Shown: in pieces, positions 22,086-32,965 of the stretch
How positions within the stretch are numbered: position 1 is the first letter of the stretch
How the letters are laid out: every line of letters starts with the position of its first letter
From: Nereocystis luetkeana
Lineage: Eukaryota; Sar; Phaeophyceae; Laminariales; Laminariaceae
Direction of reading: 5' to 3'
DNA: 64,000 bases
Assembly: GCA_031213475.1 (NCBI GenBank)
Contig: JARUPZ010000025.1
Coordinates: forward strand, 1,996,077 to 2,060,076
Notes under the pieces: model-generated
What the model was told of the DNA's origin: nothing
Database searches by the model: none
The model's input: only the letters and a program-made list of their open reading frames with translations
Made by a program: the position numbers and the translations under genes

Positions 22086-22190
22086 TTCCTTTTGAACTCC
22101 AGTCCCGTTTTGGGGACAATGCACTCAAAATTCGAAGTAATTTGTCCCCAATTGTCCCCAAAACGAGACTGCAGTCGTAAAAAGGGTTAA
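22086..22190. mobile_element. Family A element in intron 3
   Basis: The left end is CCTTTTGAACTCCAGTCCCG and the right end is GTAAAAAGGGTTAA. The word TTGTCCCCAA is duplicated in the right arm. Confidence 0.82.
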
Positions 22191-22784
22191 GCTCATCCCA
22201 CTTCCACGTTCCAGCCTCGTGTCGTGTGTCAATTTAGCCCGTAGCTCCCGTTGTAACATCGGAACAGGCTGCTGTTACCCCTGTGACTTTTTTTGTTTTG
22301 TCTCCATGGTGTTTTACTTGGTTTTTAGTAATCTTGGCCTGCCCGGGTCTCGGAATTTGAACATCACTCTGACCGGAGGTATAGGCACCATTGGGACTCT
22401 GATATGAGCATCGAAAGGAGGTTACCATATACCAGGTATATCACTATCACACTAAGGTGATAATATACCACACCCCCTGGGACGAGTTTCTTGCCCAGTC
22501 TACTCCAAAGCATGGGTGGGGGGGCATACAAACGAAAATGGGGATTTTTGAAAATATTTCGTCGAGAAGGTTGCATCATTGACGCATCGCTCATCGTACT
22601 CAGTACGCCGTCCCCGTTGTCGAGATTCCCACGTTTGAAAATCGTCCGGTGGGGGTGTGTTAGTTTATCACCCTAGTGTGATATTTTCATACGGTATATT
22701 CCAGGCCAGAATGGTCGGTAATGTAATACCAGGTACTGATTTGAACTCTGATATGAGTATAAAACGGACCTTATTTCCTCCGAT

Positions 22785-22905
22785 CGAGACTTTCCACGCT
22801 TGTTTTTTTTTCGACAACGGGGGAGGGGTCGCTAACGCCGAGCGATGGCCTTACGGAAAAATTCTCGACGGGTGTTCCCCGACGCCGCCAATTTCCGTCG
22901 TGTAA
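22785..22905. repeat. Dispersed repeat G, copy 3
   Basis: CGACAACGGGGGAGGGGTCG, ACGCCGAGCGATG, AATTCTCGACGGGTGTTCC and CGACGCCGCCA occur in the same order as the copies at 3.2 and 4.6 kb. An inverted relative is at about 22535-22640. Confidence 0.5.
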
Positions 22906-22983
22906 CGCGATGGGCGCAAGTAGAAGGAGCGTATGATACTCTGATTATGAAGACGGAAATGTTGTGTGAAAAAATGTTTTAAG

Positions 22984-23223
22984 GGGGTGTGTTGAGCGTA
23001 TCACCAGTGTGTTTAAGTTATTACCCGTGTGTTAGCGTTACCCGCGTGTTGGCTTGTCACCCGGGTGTTAGCTCGTCACCCGTGTGTTAGGTTATCACCC
23101 GTGTGTTTAGGTTATTACCCGTGTGTTAGCGTTACCCGCGTGTTGGCTTATCACCCGTGTGTTAGCTCGTCACCCGTGTGTTAGGTTATCACCCGTGTGT
23201 TGGGTTATTTACCCGTGTGTTAC
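22984..23223. repeat. Minisatellite with higher-order 94-bp period
   Basis: Basic units of about 18-20 bp are built on ACCCGTGTGTTAG. A block of five units starting near 23011 recurs at 23105 with only a few changes, so the array has a 94-bp higher-order repeat. It lies inside Rab intron 3, about 200 bp before the next exon. Confidence 0.88.
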
Positions 23224-23437
23224 CAGGGGGCATATTGGGCAGTGGGGTGTCGGGATTGTCTTTTACGAGGATCCCTAAAGTTTGCTTTTTGGAAATTTAG
23301 TACCCTCCCCCCTCACCCCCCTCGTTCCCCTTGTCTGGGTTCCGACAATGAACGGCGGCGTGTCAGTTCTTTTTTTTTACCGGGATCCCACCCCCCCCTT
23401 CTGCCCGGATTGCGGTGGTTTCTCGGGCTGCAACTAG

Positions 23438-23558
23438 GCGGTGCGTGACGGAGGCGGAGGGGCAAGCGTTCGCGACAAAGCACGGGCTTCTTTTCATGGA
23501 GATGTCGGCGAGAAACTCGGCGCAGGTGGAGCAGGCCTTCATCGGGACGGCGGAGAGG
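23438..23558 (+). CDS. Rab2-like GTPase, exon with the G5 motif
   Basis: The first base completes the split Lys codon. The exon reads RCVTEAEGQAFATKHGLLFM, then EMSARNSAQVEQAFIGTAER. Rab2 has the same spacing (V-EEGEAFA-EHGL-FMETSAK--NVEEAFI). The G5 motif, usually SAK, is SAR here. The acceptor CAACTAG is unusual in ending TAG but gives exact continuity with the preceding exon. The donor is GAGAGG before GTGAGC, phase 0. Confidence 0.92.
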
Positions 23559-23940
23559 GTGAGCAAATACAGTATGGGTCAGATTATGAAAATTACCCCG
23601 TTAGACAATACATGCTGCCAACGTTTTAGGAAACGTTTTGCATTGGTTTAGACTGAAACCGCCAATTTTGGCCCGTCGGCGCTGGTAGGGCAGGCTTTCA
23701 TCGGAATAGCGCGGAGGTTGAGAGAGCAAGTTCATGGGTTTACTACGGTGGTAGCAACCCACTCGAAATGTGTGCATGCCGCCGACATTTTAGGAACACC
23801 TTTTGTTGTTTCGATTCATAATGATACGCCCGTTTTTGGGGAGGGAAGTGGGGTATTGCATATTGGAAACGCAGGTTAGGATGTGTGTCGGCATAGAAAC
23901 GAGGACGGAGCTATCATCCGTTGCAAAGGAGATCTTGGTG

Positions 23941-24118
23941 GGATGCAGCTCACCCGTTATGCGACACGCGCCCAACACCTCACGGAGCTTCGCGCGTGGT
24001 GCGAAGAATGTCTTGCCTGCTGGATGAAAACCCAACGTACTCTGTCCCGGCGATGTAGGGGTGCGAGGGTCTGTGGTCGTACGACTACGGCCATGCATGA
24101 CATTGGTACATCCCACCA
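23941..24118. repeat. Dispersed repeat C in Rab intron 4
   Basis: It begins near GGTGGGATGCAGCTCACC and ends CATTGGTACATCCCACC, so its tips (GGTGGGATG and CATCCCACC) are inverted repeats. This is the only copy in which both ends can be read clearly, and it suggests the family is a mobile element of about 180 bp. Confidence 0.75.
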
Positions 24119-24135
24119 CCCCTAAAACTACCATA

Positions 24136-24622
<487 letters not shown>

Positions 24623-24980
24623 GGTCATCATTTTCTTCTCTTTTCGACTTTTGTCGAATCGTGTCGTGCAAGCACACACTTCTCAGCGGTTCTGCCTGCC
24701 AACTATTGCGCAGAAAATATCACAATAAGCCTTGGCGAAATCCAGCTACGCACACGACCCTACTATTAAAAGTCACCACGAGAGGAAAAAAAAACTAAAG
24801 TATCTCCGTAGCGAAGGCAACTCACAGCCCAGCCTCTCTCGCTGTCGCTGCGACAAAGCGGGTAGGGTACCCTATAGTTTCGCGCGCCCCTCGCAAATAA
24901 GACAGCCGCTCCGAACTAGGGCTGCTGTACACAACGCTCTTACCTGTGGTCGACAATATTTATATATATAAATATGGTTT

Positions 24981-25091
24981 TATTACGGGGGACCATAGTC
25001 AATAGGACCTATGGTGCACGCGAAAACCGATACATTCACGTTTTTTTTTACGAACAACATTTGGTTCTCTTTACTATGCTCCCCCGTAATA
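24981..25091. mobile_element. Family B element in Rab intron 4
   Basis: Ends are TATTACGGGGGACCATAGT and TATGCTCCCCCGTAATA. The next bases after the right end include TACCAGGTA at 25095-25103. Confidence 0.87.
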
Positions 25092-25228
25092 GTGTACCAG
25101 GTAGGCCGTACGTGCCGATTTGGCCGCTCTCTACCCTGTTTGTGCCGCACTGTTCTCCATACGCATACGCATACGCGTACCAGTACATCTTTATCTGGTT
25201 CCAAGCCAATTGGGCCCGAAATGGGAGT

Positions 25229-25230
25229 TC

Positions 25231-25263
<33 letters not shown>

Positions 25264-25285
25264 TATGTTGTATGTTGTTGTTGTT
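25229..25285. repeat. GTT microsatellite
   Basis: An uninterrupted TTG/GTT array of about 11 units at 25229-25263, then a second short one to about 25285. Confidence 0.9.
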
Positions 25286-25454
25286 CTACCTAGCTTCATC
25301 AGCACACCCAGTGTCCGTCCTGATTCCTTCTCCGAGAGAGATACCGATTCCGTGGTGACAGGCCGTAAGACAGAGGAAGACAAACAAACAAAAAGTAATC
25401 GCAAATTCAAGTGCCAAGCAAGTGAGTGTCGTCCTAAATGGGGTGGTTACTTTT

Positions 25455-25654
25455 TTTAGGGGAAAAGCTGCAGCCCCGTTCTGGGCACACAACACTCCAA
25501 TTCCAAGTAGTTTGCCCCCAAAACGAGACTGCAGTGTTGGCCTACGTAAAAGAGCTACAACCGTTTCAGGAGTGCAGTCCCGTTTCGTCTACAAACCAGT
25601 CCATTTCTCGAGTAAATGGTCCCCCGAACGGGACTGCGGTACTAAAAGGGTTTT
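25455..25654. mobile_element. Two family A elements in Rab intron 4
   Basis: Degenerate copies at about 25455-25540 and 25560-25654. The second keeps the right end GCGGTACTAAAAGGGTT. The left ends of both are damaged. Confidence 0.7.
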
Positions 25655-25998
25655 AAGTCCCGACTTATCTTGTCTCAAGCGCTCTTAAATCGGGGTACCC
25701 CGCCGCTTGTGGGCATCGTGCACGTCTCTGGAGGGTGCACCGCCCCCCCTTTCTCGGAACGATAGCCATTCCGAAACCCACACACGCTAGCGATTATTCC
25801 AGCACGCACGGCGGTAAATACGACAGCATGCTATACCGGTGTGACAGGTGTGATATATATATAATATATATATATATATACCTGGTATATATATTATATG
25901 TACATCTATATATGTTCACGCACATCATCCGTGGCAACTGACATCGCTTCATGCTTTCGTTTTTCGTTTCTGTCTGTCTGGGTCGTCGTCGTCATCGT

Positions 25999-26070
25999 CC
26001 TCCCCCCCCCCCCCCTCGTCTTCCCCCCCCCCCCCCCCCCCCGCCCCCCCCCCCCCCCCCCCCCGCCGCC
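25999..26070. repeat. C-runs forming the tract before the last Rab acceptor
   Basis: Several C-runs, the longest about 20 bases, extend to within 20 bp of the acceptor GCGGACAG. They take the place of the usual T-rich polypyrimidine tract. Confidence 0.9.
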
Positions 26071-26088
26071 GCCGCCCATCGCGGACAG

Positions 26089-26202
26089 ATATTCTCCGAC
26101 CTGGAGGCCCACCCTCGCAGCAAACCGTCCGGCATCCAGCTGAAGGCACAGGAAGAATCAGCGTCCTCTAAATTCAAGGCCGAGTGTTGTGAAGGGGTTT
26201 AA
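26089..26202 (+). CDS. Rab2-like GTPase, last exon with prenylation motif
   Basis: The exon starts in phase 0 after GGACAG and reads IFSDLEAHPRSKPSGIQL, then a Ser/Lys/Glu-rich tail ending FKAECCEGV and a TAA stop at 26200-26202. This is the hypervariable tail that targets Rabs to membranes. The double Cys followed by three residues (CCxxx) resembles the di-cysteine ends that geranylgeranyl transferase II modifies. The SGIQL segment parallels the NGIKI of Rab2. Intron 4 before it is 2530 bp. No clear polyadenylation signal was seen just downstream. Confidence 0.88.
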   Translation: MFSDLEAHPRSKPSGIQLKAQEESASSKFKAECCEGV

Positions 26203-28500
26203 TGGAGACCTGGGTTGGCGTTTTTTTATCTGTACTCGGAGAGGGTTTGAGGGTGGAGCGAGGTTTCGGAGCATCCGCGAGAGGGAGCGCGATCGAAAAA
26301 CGTCGGGCACACGTGGAGGGTGTAGCTAGCCAGCCGTGGCTCGGAGAGGGGTGGAGGGTGGAGCGAGCTTGTAGCAATGGGGTAGAGTAAGGCGTGGAGC
26401 GTAAGAGCGTGGAAGAAACATGGACCTTGAGAAAAGAAGCCGCCATCCCTAGCTGTGCCGGTGTATGTGCTCCGCCTCGCGTCAAGCAGCCGTGCCACTG
26501 TGCCCGTGGTGCCTGGCTTGCGATGGCGGCGGAAGCCGTGTCACTCTTTTGCCGGCTTATCCTCTCTTGCTTCACGGGTGTTCCCTCTCCTTGTCAAGGC
26601 CCGTCCCTGGGACGAGCAACGCAGGGAGGCGTCGTTTCGCTGCACTGGTAGTCTCCTGCCTCGTTCGTTCACAGGGAGCGGTGGTGGGGAGAGCTTGCCC
26701 CTCGCGCGTTAGTGCTCCCTCTGTCGCTTTGTGAGAGGAAACGCGCGCGAGCCAAGCGTGCAGCAAAATATTGATCCGCGCAAAGCTGAAGCTTGAGCCG
26801 AGCCGAGGGTGAACCGAGCGTTGGCCAAGCTGTGAGCGCGCCTGAGCCGAGCGTAAACCAATCGCAGCGGCCAAGGGTGAGCGAAACGTGAGCCAGGCGT
26901 GAAGCACACCATGCGTGGACAGAGCAAACGTGGAGCGAGCATGATGCGAGGATGGACGAAAGCGTGGGGGCGAGCTTCGGGCAAGCTCTGGGGCGTTTTT
27001 TTTCCAGGCGAGTGGCAGGCGTCGAGGGAGCGAGCAGCAAGCACGAAGTAAAAGTGCGGCGCAGGTGGTGGGCAAGCTTCCCGGGGAGCGGGTGAAGTTG
27101 AATGCGCGCAGCGGGCGTTGGGCAAAAGAGCGAGTCCAGGAGCAAGCGTGTGCCTGTGGCGGCGCGCCCGACCTCGGTCTTTTGTCCTTCCCTCTTTCTG
27201 TTTTCTTCTTCTGTGCTTTGAGCGAGCCGAGGGCAAGCGCATCGCTTCGGGGGAACTAACTCCCTGCCTGAGGTTTTATCTCCACCCTCTCGCGTTGTTG
27301 GCTTCCTTGTGTTGTGTTCTCTGCATAGCTCAAGGCGGACGCGAGCGAATGGAGCAAGGTTGTCTCTCTTTTTCGGTGCTCTCTTTCTCGTACTATTTTT
27401 CCCTTCACCTTGCATGTCGTGTTTCTTGTTTCCTTTTCCTTATGTTTGTTTTTCTTTCCCCCTTGCCTTGGTCTTCTTTCTGTTTTTGTTATTGTGTGTT
27501 TATCCCCCCCCCCCCCCCCCCCCCGCCACACCCGCCGCGGCCTTTATTAGGTGCTTTCTGTATCTCTCTTGTCTGTCTATTTCCCTTTTGGGACGCAAGC
27601 CCCGCGGCGTCGTGTAGGCGCGGTGGAAGTTTTTTTTTTTTTTTTTTTGAAATCTTTCCGTTAGTGGGTCTGGTTGCTGGTCGGCCGCCCAAGTCTTGAC
27701 AGTTTATTTTCTTCCACTTCTTATCGTGGTGCAGTAGATTGTTGTTAGGGTATACCAATCTGTCCATACATAGCAGGAGTCGTTTGGATTAAATATTAAT
27801 ATACATACATACGGTACTAATATTTTGGAACAGAGCGGCGCAACTCTACGGACGAAAATATAAGCAACGTTGGCGCAGTAATATCAATACCTGACGGTTA
27901 TTACATTTCTGTCCATGTTGGTACACGCTGGGGTACGCGGGTACCCGAATATGGTTGCACTGGTGATACACGAGCAAATTCTGGGGGGGGTACCAAAAAT
28001 GGCCATTTTGGTTGAAACCCAGATGAACACTCGGGTACTTTCAGGGTATGTACCCTACTGCAAATACCGTTGAGGCCTACGAAGAAGCAGGGAAGCTGAA
28101 CCCTTGGTCAGGGCTGGGGTTAGGCTTTGATGCGCTCTACACCGAGTTAGTATTTCTCGTCTTATCGTGATTGAGAGCCTGGATTTATTGGTGACCGGTT
28201 CTTGGCAGGCACGGTAGTGTTGGTCCCTTTTATAGGGCCGGTTGGGTGTGTATGTGCCGCTTGCCCGGTATAGTGCCTGTGGAATCGCTTTTTTCCACAG
28301 ATGGGGCTCACCCGTGTGCGTGCGGAGTGGTGCAGGTTGCTGCCACAGTGCCTGTTGCTAGTGCTTGCCGGTGTTACTGGCTAGCGCATACCGGCACAAT
28401 AATAAGGGACCACTACTGTAGTGTTTACTGTACGAGCCGGGGCGGGAGGGAGGGAGGGAGGGACGGGGGAACGGGATTGTTGTTGTTGCCATTTATGCCC
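26203..28500. other. GC-rich low-complexity region downstream of Rab2
   Basis: From about 26220 to 27260 the sequence is a loose array of GAGCGAGC, GTGGAGCG, GAGCCGAGCG and GCGTGAGC words. It keeps long frames open on both strands (for example Leu/Ala/Arg/Ser-rich on -). These frames have the composition of the repeat and no domain. A C-run sits at about 27504-27524 and a T-run at about 27629-27649. The remainder up to 28.5 kb shows nothing I can support. Confidence 0.5.
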
Positions 28501-28519
28501 CTCTTTTTTTTTTTTTTTT

Positions 28520-28687
28520 GTGGCAATGAGGATCCGGACCCTCGGCATGAATGGGTCCACCTCCGCTCTCTCACCTTCGAATATTTTGGGGCATGCTCAC
28601 TTTGTGGCAATGAGGATCCGGACCCTCGGCATGAATGGGTCCACCTCCGCCCTCTCACCTTCGAATATTTTGGGGCATGCTCACTGG
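28520..28687. repeat. Perfectly in-frame 84-bp tandem duplication
   Basis: Copy 1 is 28520-28603 and copy 2 is 28604-28687, differing at very few bases. The period is 28 codons. In the + frame open from 28246 to 28713 each copy reads CGNEDPDPRHEWVHL, then FEYFGACSL, so the frame passes through both copies. Whether this is protein-coding is unknown, since the frame starts and ends in plain sequence with no recognised domain. Confidence 0.88.
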
Positions 28688-29041
28688 TCTGTATCCCCGC
28701 GGGTTGTCTTTAAATTGTTTAGCGAATGCCGCATGGTTTTTACTGGCGACTCGCTTTCCGATGGTTTGTACCCTTTAGCCGTCTTTGGAGGTTTTTGTGC
28801 TCGCCCAGAGGTGTGCACCCGGCGGTTGCCTTCAACGAAGCAACGTACGAGCCTAAATGTTTGTGCCCTAGACTCGTCCAAAGGTCTGGAGGTATAGGCC
28901 GCCTGACTCCGAGGAAACGTTTAGTAGGGTCTGGACCGAAGTATAGGGATGGTTTGATTTTTCGTGTTCACTGTTTAAATTCTCCTTACCCCTCACGGCC
29001 GGAGTGGTGCATAGATACCCGGTATGTTCTGGGCGTACCCG

Positions 29042-29363
29042 GATGCATATACCCGAGTATGTCCCAAACATACCTGAGTATGTACAAAACATACCCCGAG
29101 TATGAACGGAATCATACTCGAGTAGGAACTGAATCATACTCGAGTGTTGACAAAACAATCCCGAGTATGAACAAGCCCTACCCGCGTGTGAACGAAACAT
29201 ACCCGAGTATGAGCAAAGCATACCCGAGTATGAACTGAATCGTACCCGAGTGTGGACCAAACATACCCGAGTATAAAAAAGTAATGCCCGATTATGAAGG
29301 AAACATACCCGAGTATGAGCGAAGCATACCCGAGTATGAGCGAAACATACCCGAGTATGAAGT
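29042..29363. repeat. Minisatellite, 15 units of about 21 bp with palindromic core
   Basis: Units follow CATACCCGAGTATGA plus six variable bases; the core ATAC(C/T)CGAGTAT is nearly self-complementary. Because the unit is seven codons, both strands carry heptapeptide-repeat frames. These are by-products of the array. Confidence 0.93.
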
Positions 29364-30884
29364 GAAGATGGGTTAAGCACCGGACTACCCCGGAGTATTT
29401 CCTCCCTGCTTAACAAACCCTTGCATGGAGTCTGTACCTTGGCTGGTCTCCGACGATGTTTTATTTCAGGTCATGCCGCATGGTTCATCCCGCGGTCCGT
29501 TCGAGGAAGAGCTGCGTGCGGCGTTCTTCAGAACACTCTAATCCTAGAAACGACCTCGGTTGCGGGATGAACTGCTGTGTCAAAAGTCTTTTCGCCCTCA
29601 TTGTCTTGAAAATACGTGAAGGTCGGAAGACGCGAGCGCCGTTGATGGCCGCGATAGTTGTTTTCGTTTTTTTTTTGTGGTTTTTCGCCTCGTGTTGTTC
29701 CTAGACTTGCTTTCGCCCCCACCCTCACCAGGCCAGTGGTGGCATCTCCGCACTGTACCGAGGACAAGGATGCTGCTGCTCGGGGAGCAGTTGTGGTGTA
29801 GGACGGGGAGGCGGGGGGGAGGGGTGAAAACTTGATATGTACAGTGGCGATATGGTTCCGCAAGATGTAGCTGTAGTGTGTAATTCGTTCAGACTGAGGT
29901 GTCTCCAGCTTCGATGTGTGAGGTGTGCGTCTTTGGTTTGGGCGGGGTCGACGTTTTTTGTTGTCTAGGGTGTATGACTTTACTCTGTTTTTTTCCGGGG
30001 GAGGGGGGGGTTGGGGGGTTGGCGTTTTTTTCTTTTTCTTTTTCGGGTGTATTAGTTTACTCTTTTCGCTGGGGGTAGAAATAGTAATAGCCTTTTGAGG
30101 GGGGGTCGGCGTTTTGTCTTTTGGGTGTCTGACTTGACTTGGGATGGGGATAGCCTTAGGTAGCGGAAGGGAGCGGAAGGGGAAACGGTGGAGACATTGA
30201 CGAATGTGCGTCGCCCCTACGGCAAAAATATCTGCGTCCGCCGTGATTGTTGCCCGCTAGCTCGCCAGTGAACGATTGTGATGCTATTTCGCGGGCGTGG
30301 ATTCTCTTGGGACTTTTGACAGGGGAAGCATTGACGAAAACAACAAAAAAAAAATCAACGAGCACAACGAAACGGTCACTGCGTGATTGGGCGATGATAT
30401 TCTACAATATGGTGTCCGAGTTACAATGGTTGTTTGAAGAAGGGGTACGGCACGGCCTCAACTTGATCCTCTACCCGCATATATGGATGGCTGACGGCAA
30501 CGAGGTTACCAACCATTGTTTTTGGTCGCTTTGTCGAGGTCCCCAAGGTGTATCGAGGATGGGTGGCTCGCCGCTTTGATGGCGGGCACAGCGTTTTCCT
30601 GAGAGCTGACTTTGGTCGCTCGCCTCTCACGCATGGGCCGCTTGCTGAGTGACTGGCACGCGTGTGGGTCCATAGCGGAAGCTTTTTTGTTGGAGAGGCG
30701 CGGGGAGAAGACGATTCGTTCAATAGACTGACATCACCTCTCGTCTGGGAGTCGAGGTTTCGAGCAGTCCAAGGGCGCAGGTAAATGCTTGTTGTATGGA
30801 TTGACGCCCCATCAGTGTGTGGGATGTTGAGCTGATTTCTGCAGGGCTGTGAACGGGATCGTGTTGGGCCGAGAAAGGGTGGCC
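29364..30884. other. Stretch without a supported gene
   Basis: About 1.5 kb of G/T-rich sequence. ORFs up to about 158 residues on the minus strand (30421-30897) lack recognisable features and good splice context. Nothing is called. Confidence 0.45.
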
Positions 30885-30965
30885 CGACCCGACCCATGGG
30901 AGATTATAAACCTCGCGATCCGACGACCAGACCCGCGCCGACCCGTAAGAGATTGGGAACCTGCC
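30885..30965. repeat. Short GACCC block
   Basis: It contains GGCCCGACCCGACCCATGGG, the companion GAGATTATAAACCTCGCG word, and further GACC words. Confidence 0.65.
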
Positions 30966-31149
30966 GACCTGTCGATGGAAAAAAAAACAAAAATCCTTAT
31001 ATTTTTGTATTACTTGCGTGGAAGTTGTGCAAGCTTGCACATTATCTGCCTTTGGTACCCCGCTTCCACCCACAAGCTGCAGAAATAGAACTACGCCCCG
31101 GAGCCGCCGGAGGCCCACCGCTCACCCTGATTCCAGTAACGACGGGAGT

Positions 31150-31583
31150 AAACATACCTCCACGGAAACAAGAACTTCCACGGAAGTGTTTTTACCATGC
31201 AGGCAAGCTTGCCTGTGAAACACTTCTTTTGAAGCAATAAAACTTCCAGGGACATAAAAGCACTTCGATACCCGTAGGAGATGAGACACCCTCTTTCGAT
31301 GGAAAGTAACACAACTTCCATGAAGAACGTAAAAGGTTTCTTCTACGGTACGTACATTCGCGTCCATACGTGCTGGTGGAAGGAATCGAAGTCGGCGGGC
31401 TCTCCTGAAGGTTGATGGCAGCGCGCACCGAACGCGGTGTGAAAGCTTGTATTTGGTGGAAGCTTCCACTTCCGCCAACAGCAGAAGTTTCCACGTAAAT
31501 CCGTAGAAGCAAATTTGACTTTGATGATCCACGGAAGTAAAAAACTTCCGTAATTCACTCCACGGACTTTGTTTGCCTTTCAC

Positions 31584-31628
<45 letters not shown>

Positions 31629-31710
31629 TTTTCACAATGAAGGTAAATTTATTTCCATTTCACGCCCATGGAAGTACGTACGTGGTCGCTTCCATGGAAG
31701 TAACTACATA
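31150..31710. repeat. Cluster of CTTCCAYGGAAG-like palindromes
   Basis: Near-copies of ACTTCCACGGAAGT occur repeatedly: near 31167-31182 (AACTTCCACGGAAGTGTTT), 31240, 31313, 31468, 31486, 31530-31560 and twice in 31668-31702 (CATGGAAG and CTTCCATGGAAG). They are spaced irregularly in both orientations, so the tract could form many hairpins. An AT array at 31586-31626 lies inside it. Confidence 0.7.
31586..31626. repeat. AT dinucleotide microsatellite
   Basis: About 20 uninterrupted AT units. Confidence 0.95.
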
Positions 31711-31732
31711 AAGGGAACTCAAGTGGCGGACC

Positions 31733-31840
31733 CCTGGCCCGACCCGATCCGACCCGACCCGACTTGACCTGACCCTACCCGTGATAACTTACGAAACTCC
31801 CTCCTGGTCCCACCCGCGAGTCGTGTCTCGAACCGCGAAA
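31733..31840. repeat. GACCC block
   Basis: Array of CCCGACCCGATCCGACCCG type words followed by the CGTGATAACTTACGAAAC companion segment. Confidence 0.75.
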
Positions 31841-32239
31841 ACCCTTTGATTTGGCTCGCGCATGGGGATTCGTCGCTGGACGAGGGACACCAATCGTCCT
31901 TTCATTTGGAATCTGGTGTCTCTCCTTGATAGCGGTACTACCGTATTCCATCAGTCAAAGTTCAACAAACCTCCTGGGAGAAGAACTTAGGGGCCTTTTG
32001 TTTCCAAACGTTGGGGGCCACTCACACACCCGACGAGAAGGGCGTCCGGAAATATCTCGTCGATATCGTTCCATAGACGGCTCGCTCGGCTTTTATTTAC
32101 ACCCTTCTCCATTTTCGGGGAATCCTTCTTCGAAATTTATCCTACTGGGGGGGGAAGGTGTTTTGTCTTGTTTTTTTTTCATTTTTTGTGGTAAAACCCG
32201 TTGACTGACCGGCAGCGATCGCCATTTCATGCGATAGAT

Positions 32240-32445
32240 CTGTTGTTGACGGGCCGGATCGAACCTCCTCGCCGGTGGGGTCGGGTCGGGTCGGGTTAGG
32301 TAAGGACGACCCGAGCCGAGCCGTAAGGGCTTTTAGACCCTTTAGACCCCCTGATGCGATCCGACCCGACCGAACCTGACCCGACCCAACCCGATCCAAT
32401 CCAACCAGATCCAATCCGATCCGACCCGATCCAACCCGTCCCCGT
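32240..32445. repeat. GGGTC block meeting an inverted GACCC/GATCC block
   Basis: GGGTCGGGTCGGGTTAGG near 32280 is followed by GACCCGACC-type and then GATCCAATCC-type words to 32445, so the two arms are inverted with respect to each other. Confidence 0.75.
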
Positions 32446-32569
32446 ATATTTCAAAAACAATTTACGACTGGACCCTCGGGTTGGGTTCATGACCCATGAC
32501 AAGCCCCGGATATTTTCGTGCGTGAAGAGGGATAGGTATTTCACACTTTGATGACTTGACATGGCTACT

Positions 32570-32965
32570 CCGCAATATGTGCAGTATTGCCCATTGTCGC
32601 GATATGCCGTGGCACCATCTGCAGCAAACCCTCCCACGGCACATTCCACGACATACCAAAGAACCTTTCACGGACCTCCTCGGCAAACCATGGAGCCCTA
32701 ACCCTAACCCTACCCTACCCCTAGTCCTGTAACCCTAACCTAGGTGCCGTGGACATTAGGGTGCTGTCGGGGTCGCCATGACATGCCGTGGGGTCACCAT
32801 GCAGTGCCGTGGGGGTTGCCGCGGGCGATGCCATGGTACCACAAATAGCATGTCACGGCACCCTCCACGGCGTGCCATGAAGTCCTGGCCTACGCCAGAG
32901 GATGCAGTAGGGATGCCATGATATGGCATGGATGGGTAGTATCATGACCATGCCACGAAAAGGTC
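32570..32965. repeat. Cluster of CCRTGG/TGCCGTGG motifs
   Basis: About 20 copies of CCATGG, CCGTGG or CCACGG type words, usually as TGCCGTGG or CCACGGCA, occur in both orientations. Examples lie at 32609, 32631, 32647, 32745, 32788, 32811, 32857 and 32920. The telomere-like tract is embedded in it. Confidence 0.65.
32696..32743. repeat. Short interstitial telomere-like tract
   Basis: CCCTAACCCTAACCCTACCC followed, after a short break, by GTAACCCTAACCTA. This is the complement of TTAGGG repeats, in the middle of the window rather than at an end. It may be a chance or repair-derived tract. Confidence 0.75.

Noticed and set aside
23009..23223. CRISPR-like array
   Set aside because: Repeat units are adjacent, without unique spacers of constant length, in a eukaryotic intron. 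It is a minisatellite.
26572..27415. Long minus-strand ORFs rich in Ala, Leu, Ser and Arg
   Set aside because: The region is a loose array of GAGCG/GCTCG-type words, which keeps several frames open on both strands. No domain or splice structure was seen.
32696..32743. True chromosome end
   Set aside because: The telomere-like tract is only about 48 bp, imperfect and followed by 31 kb of ordinary sequence.
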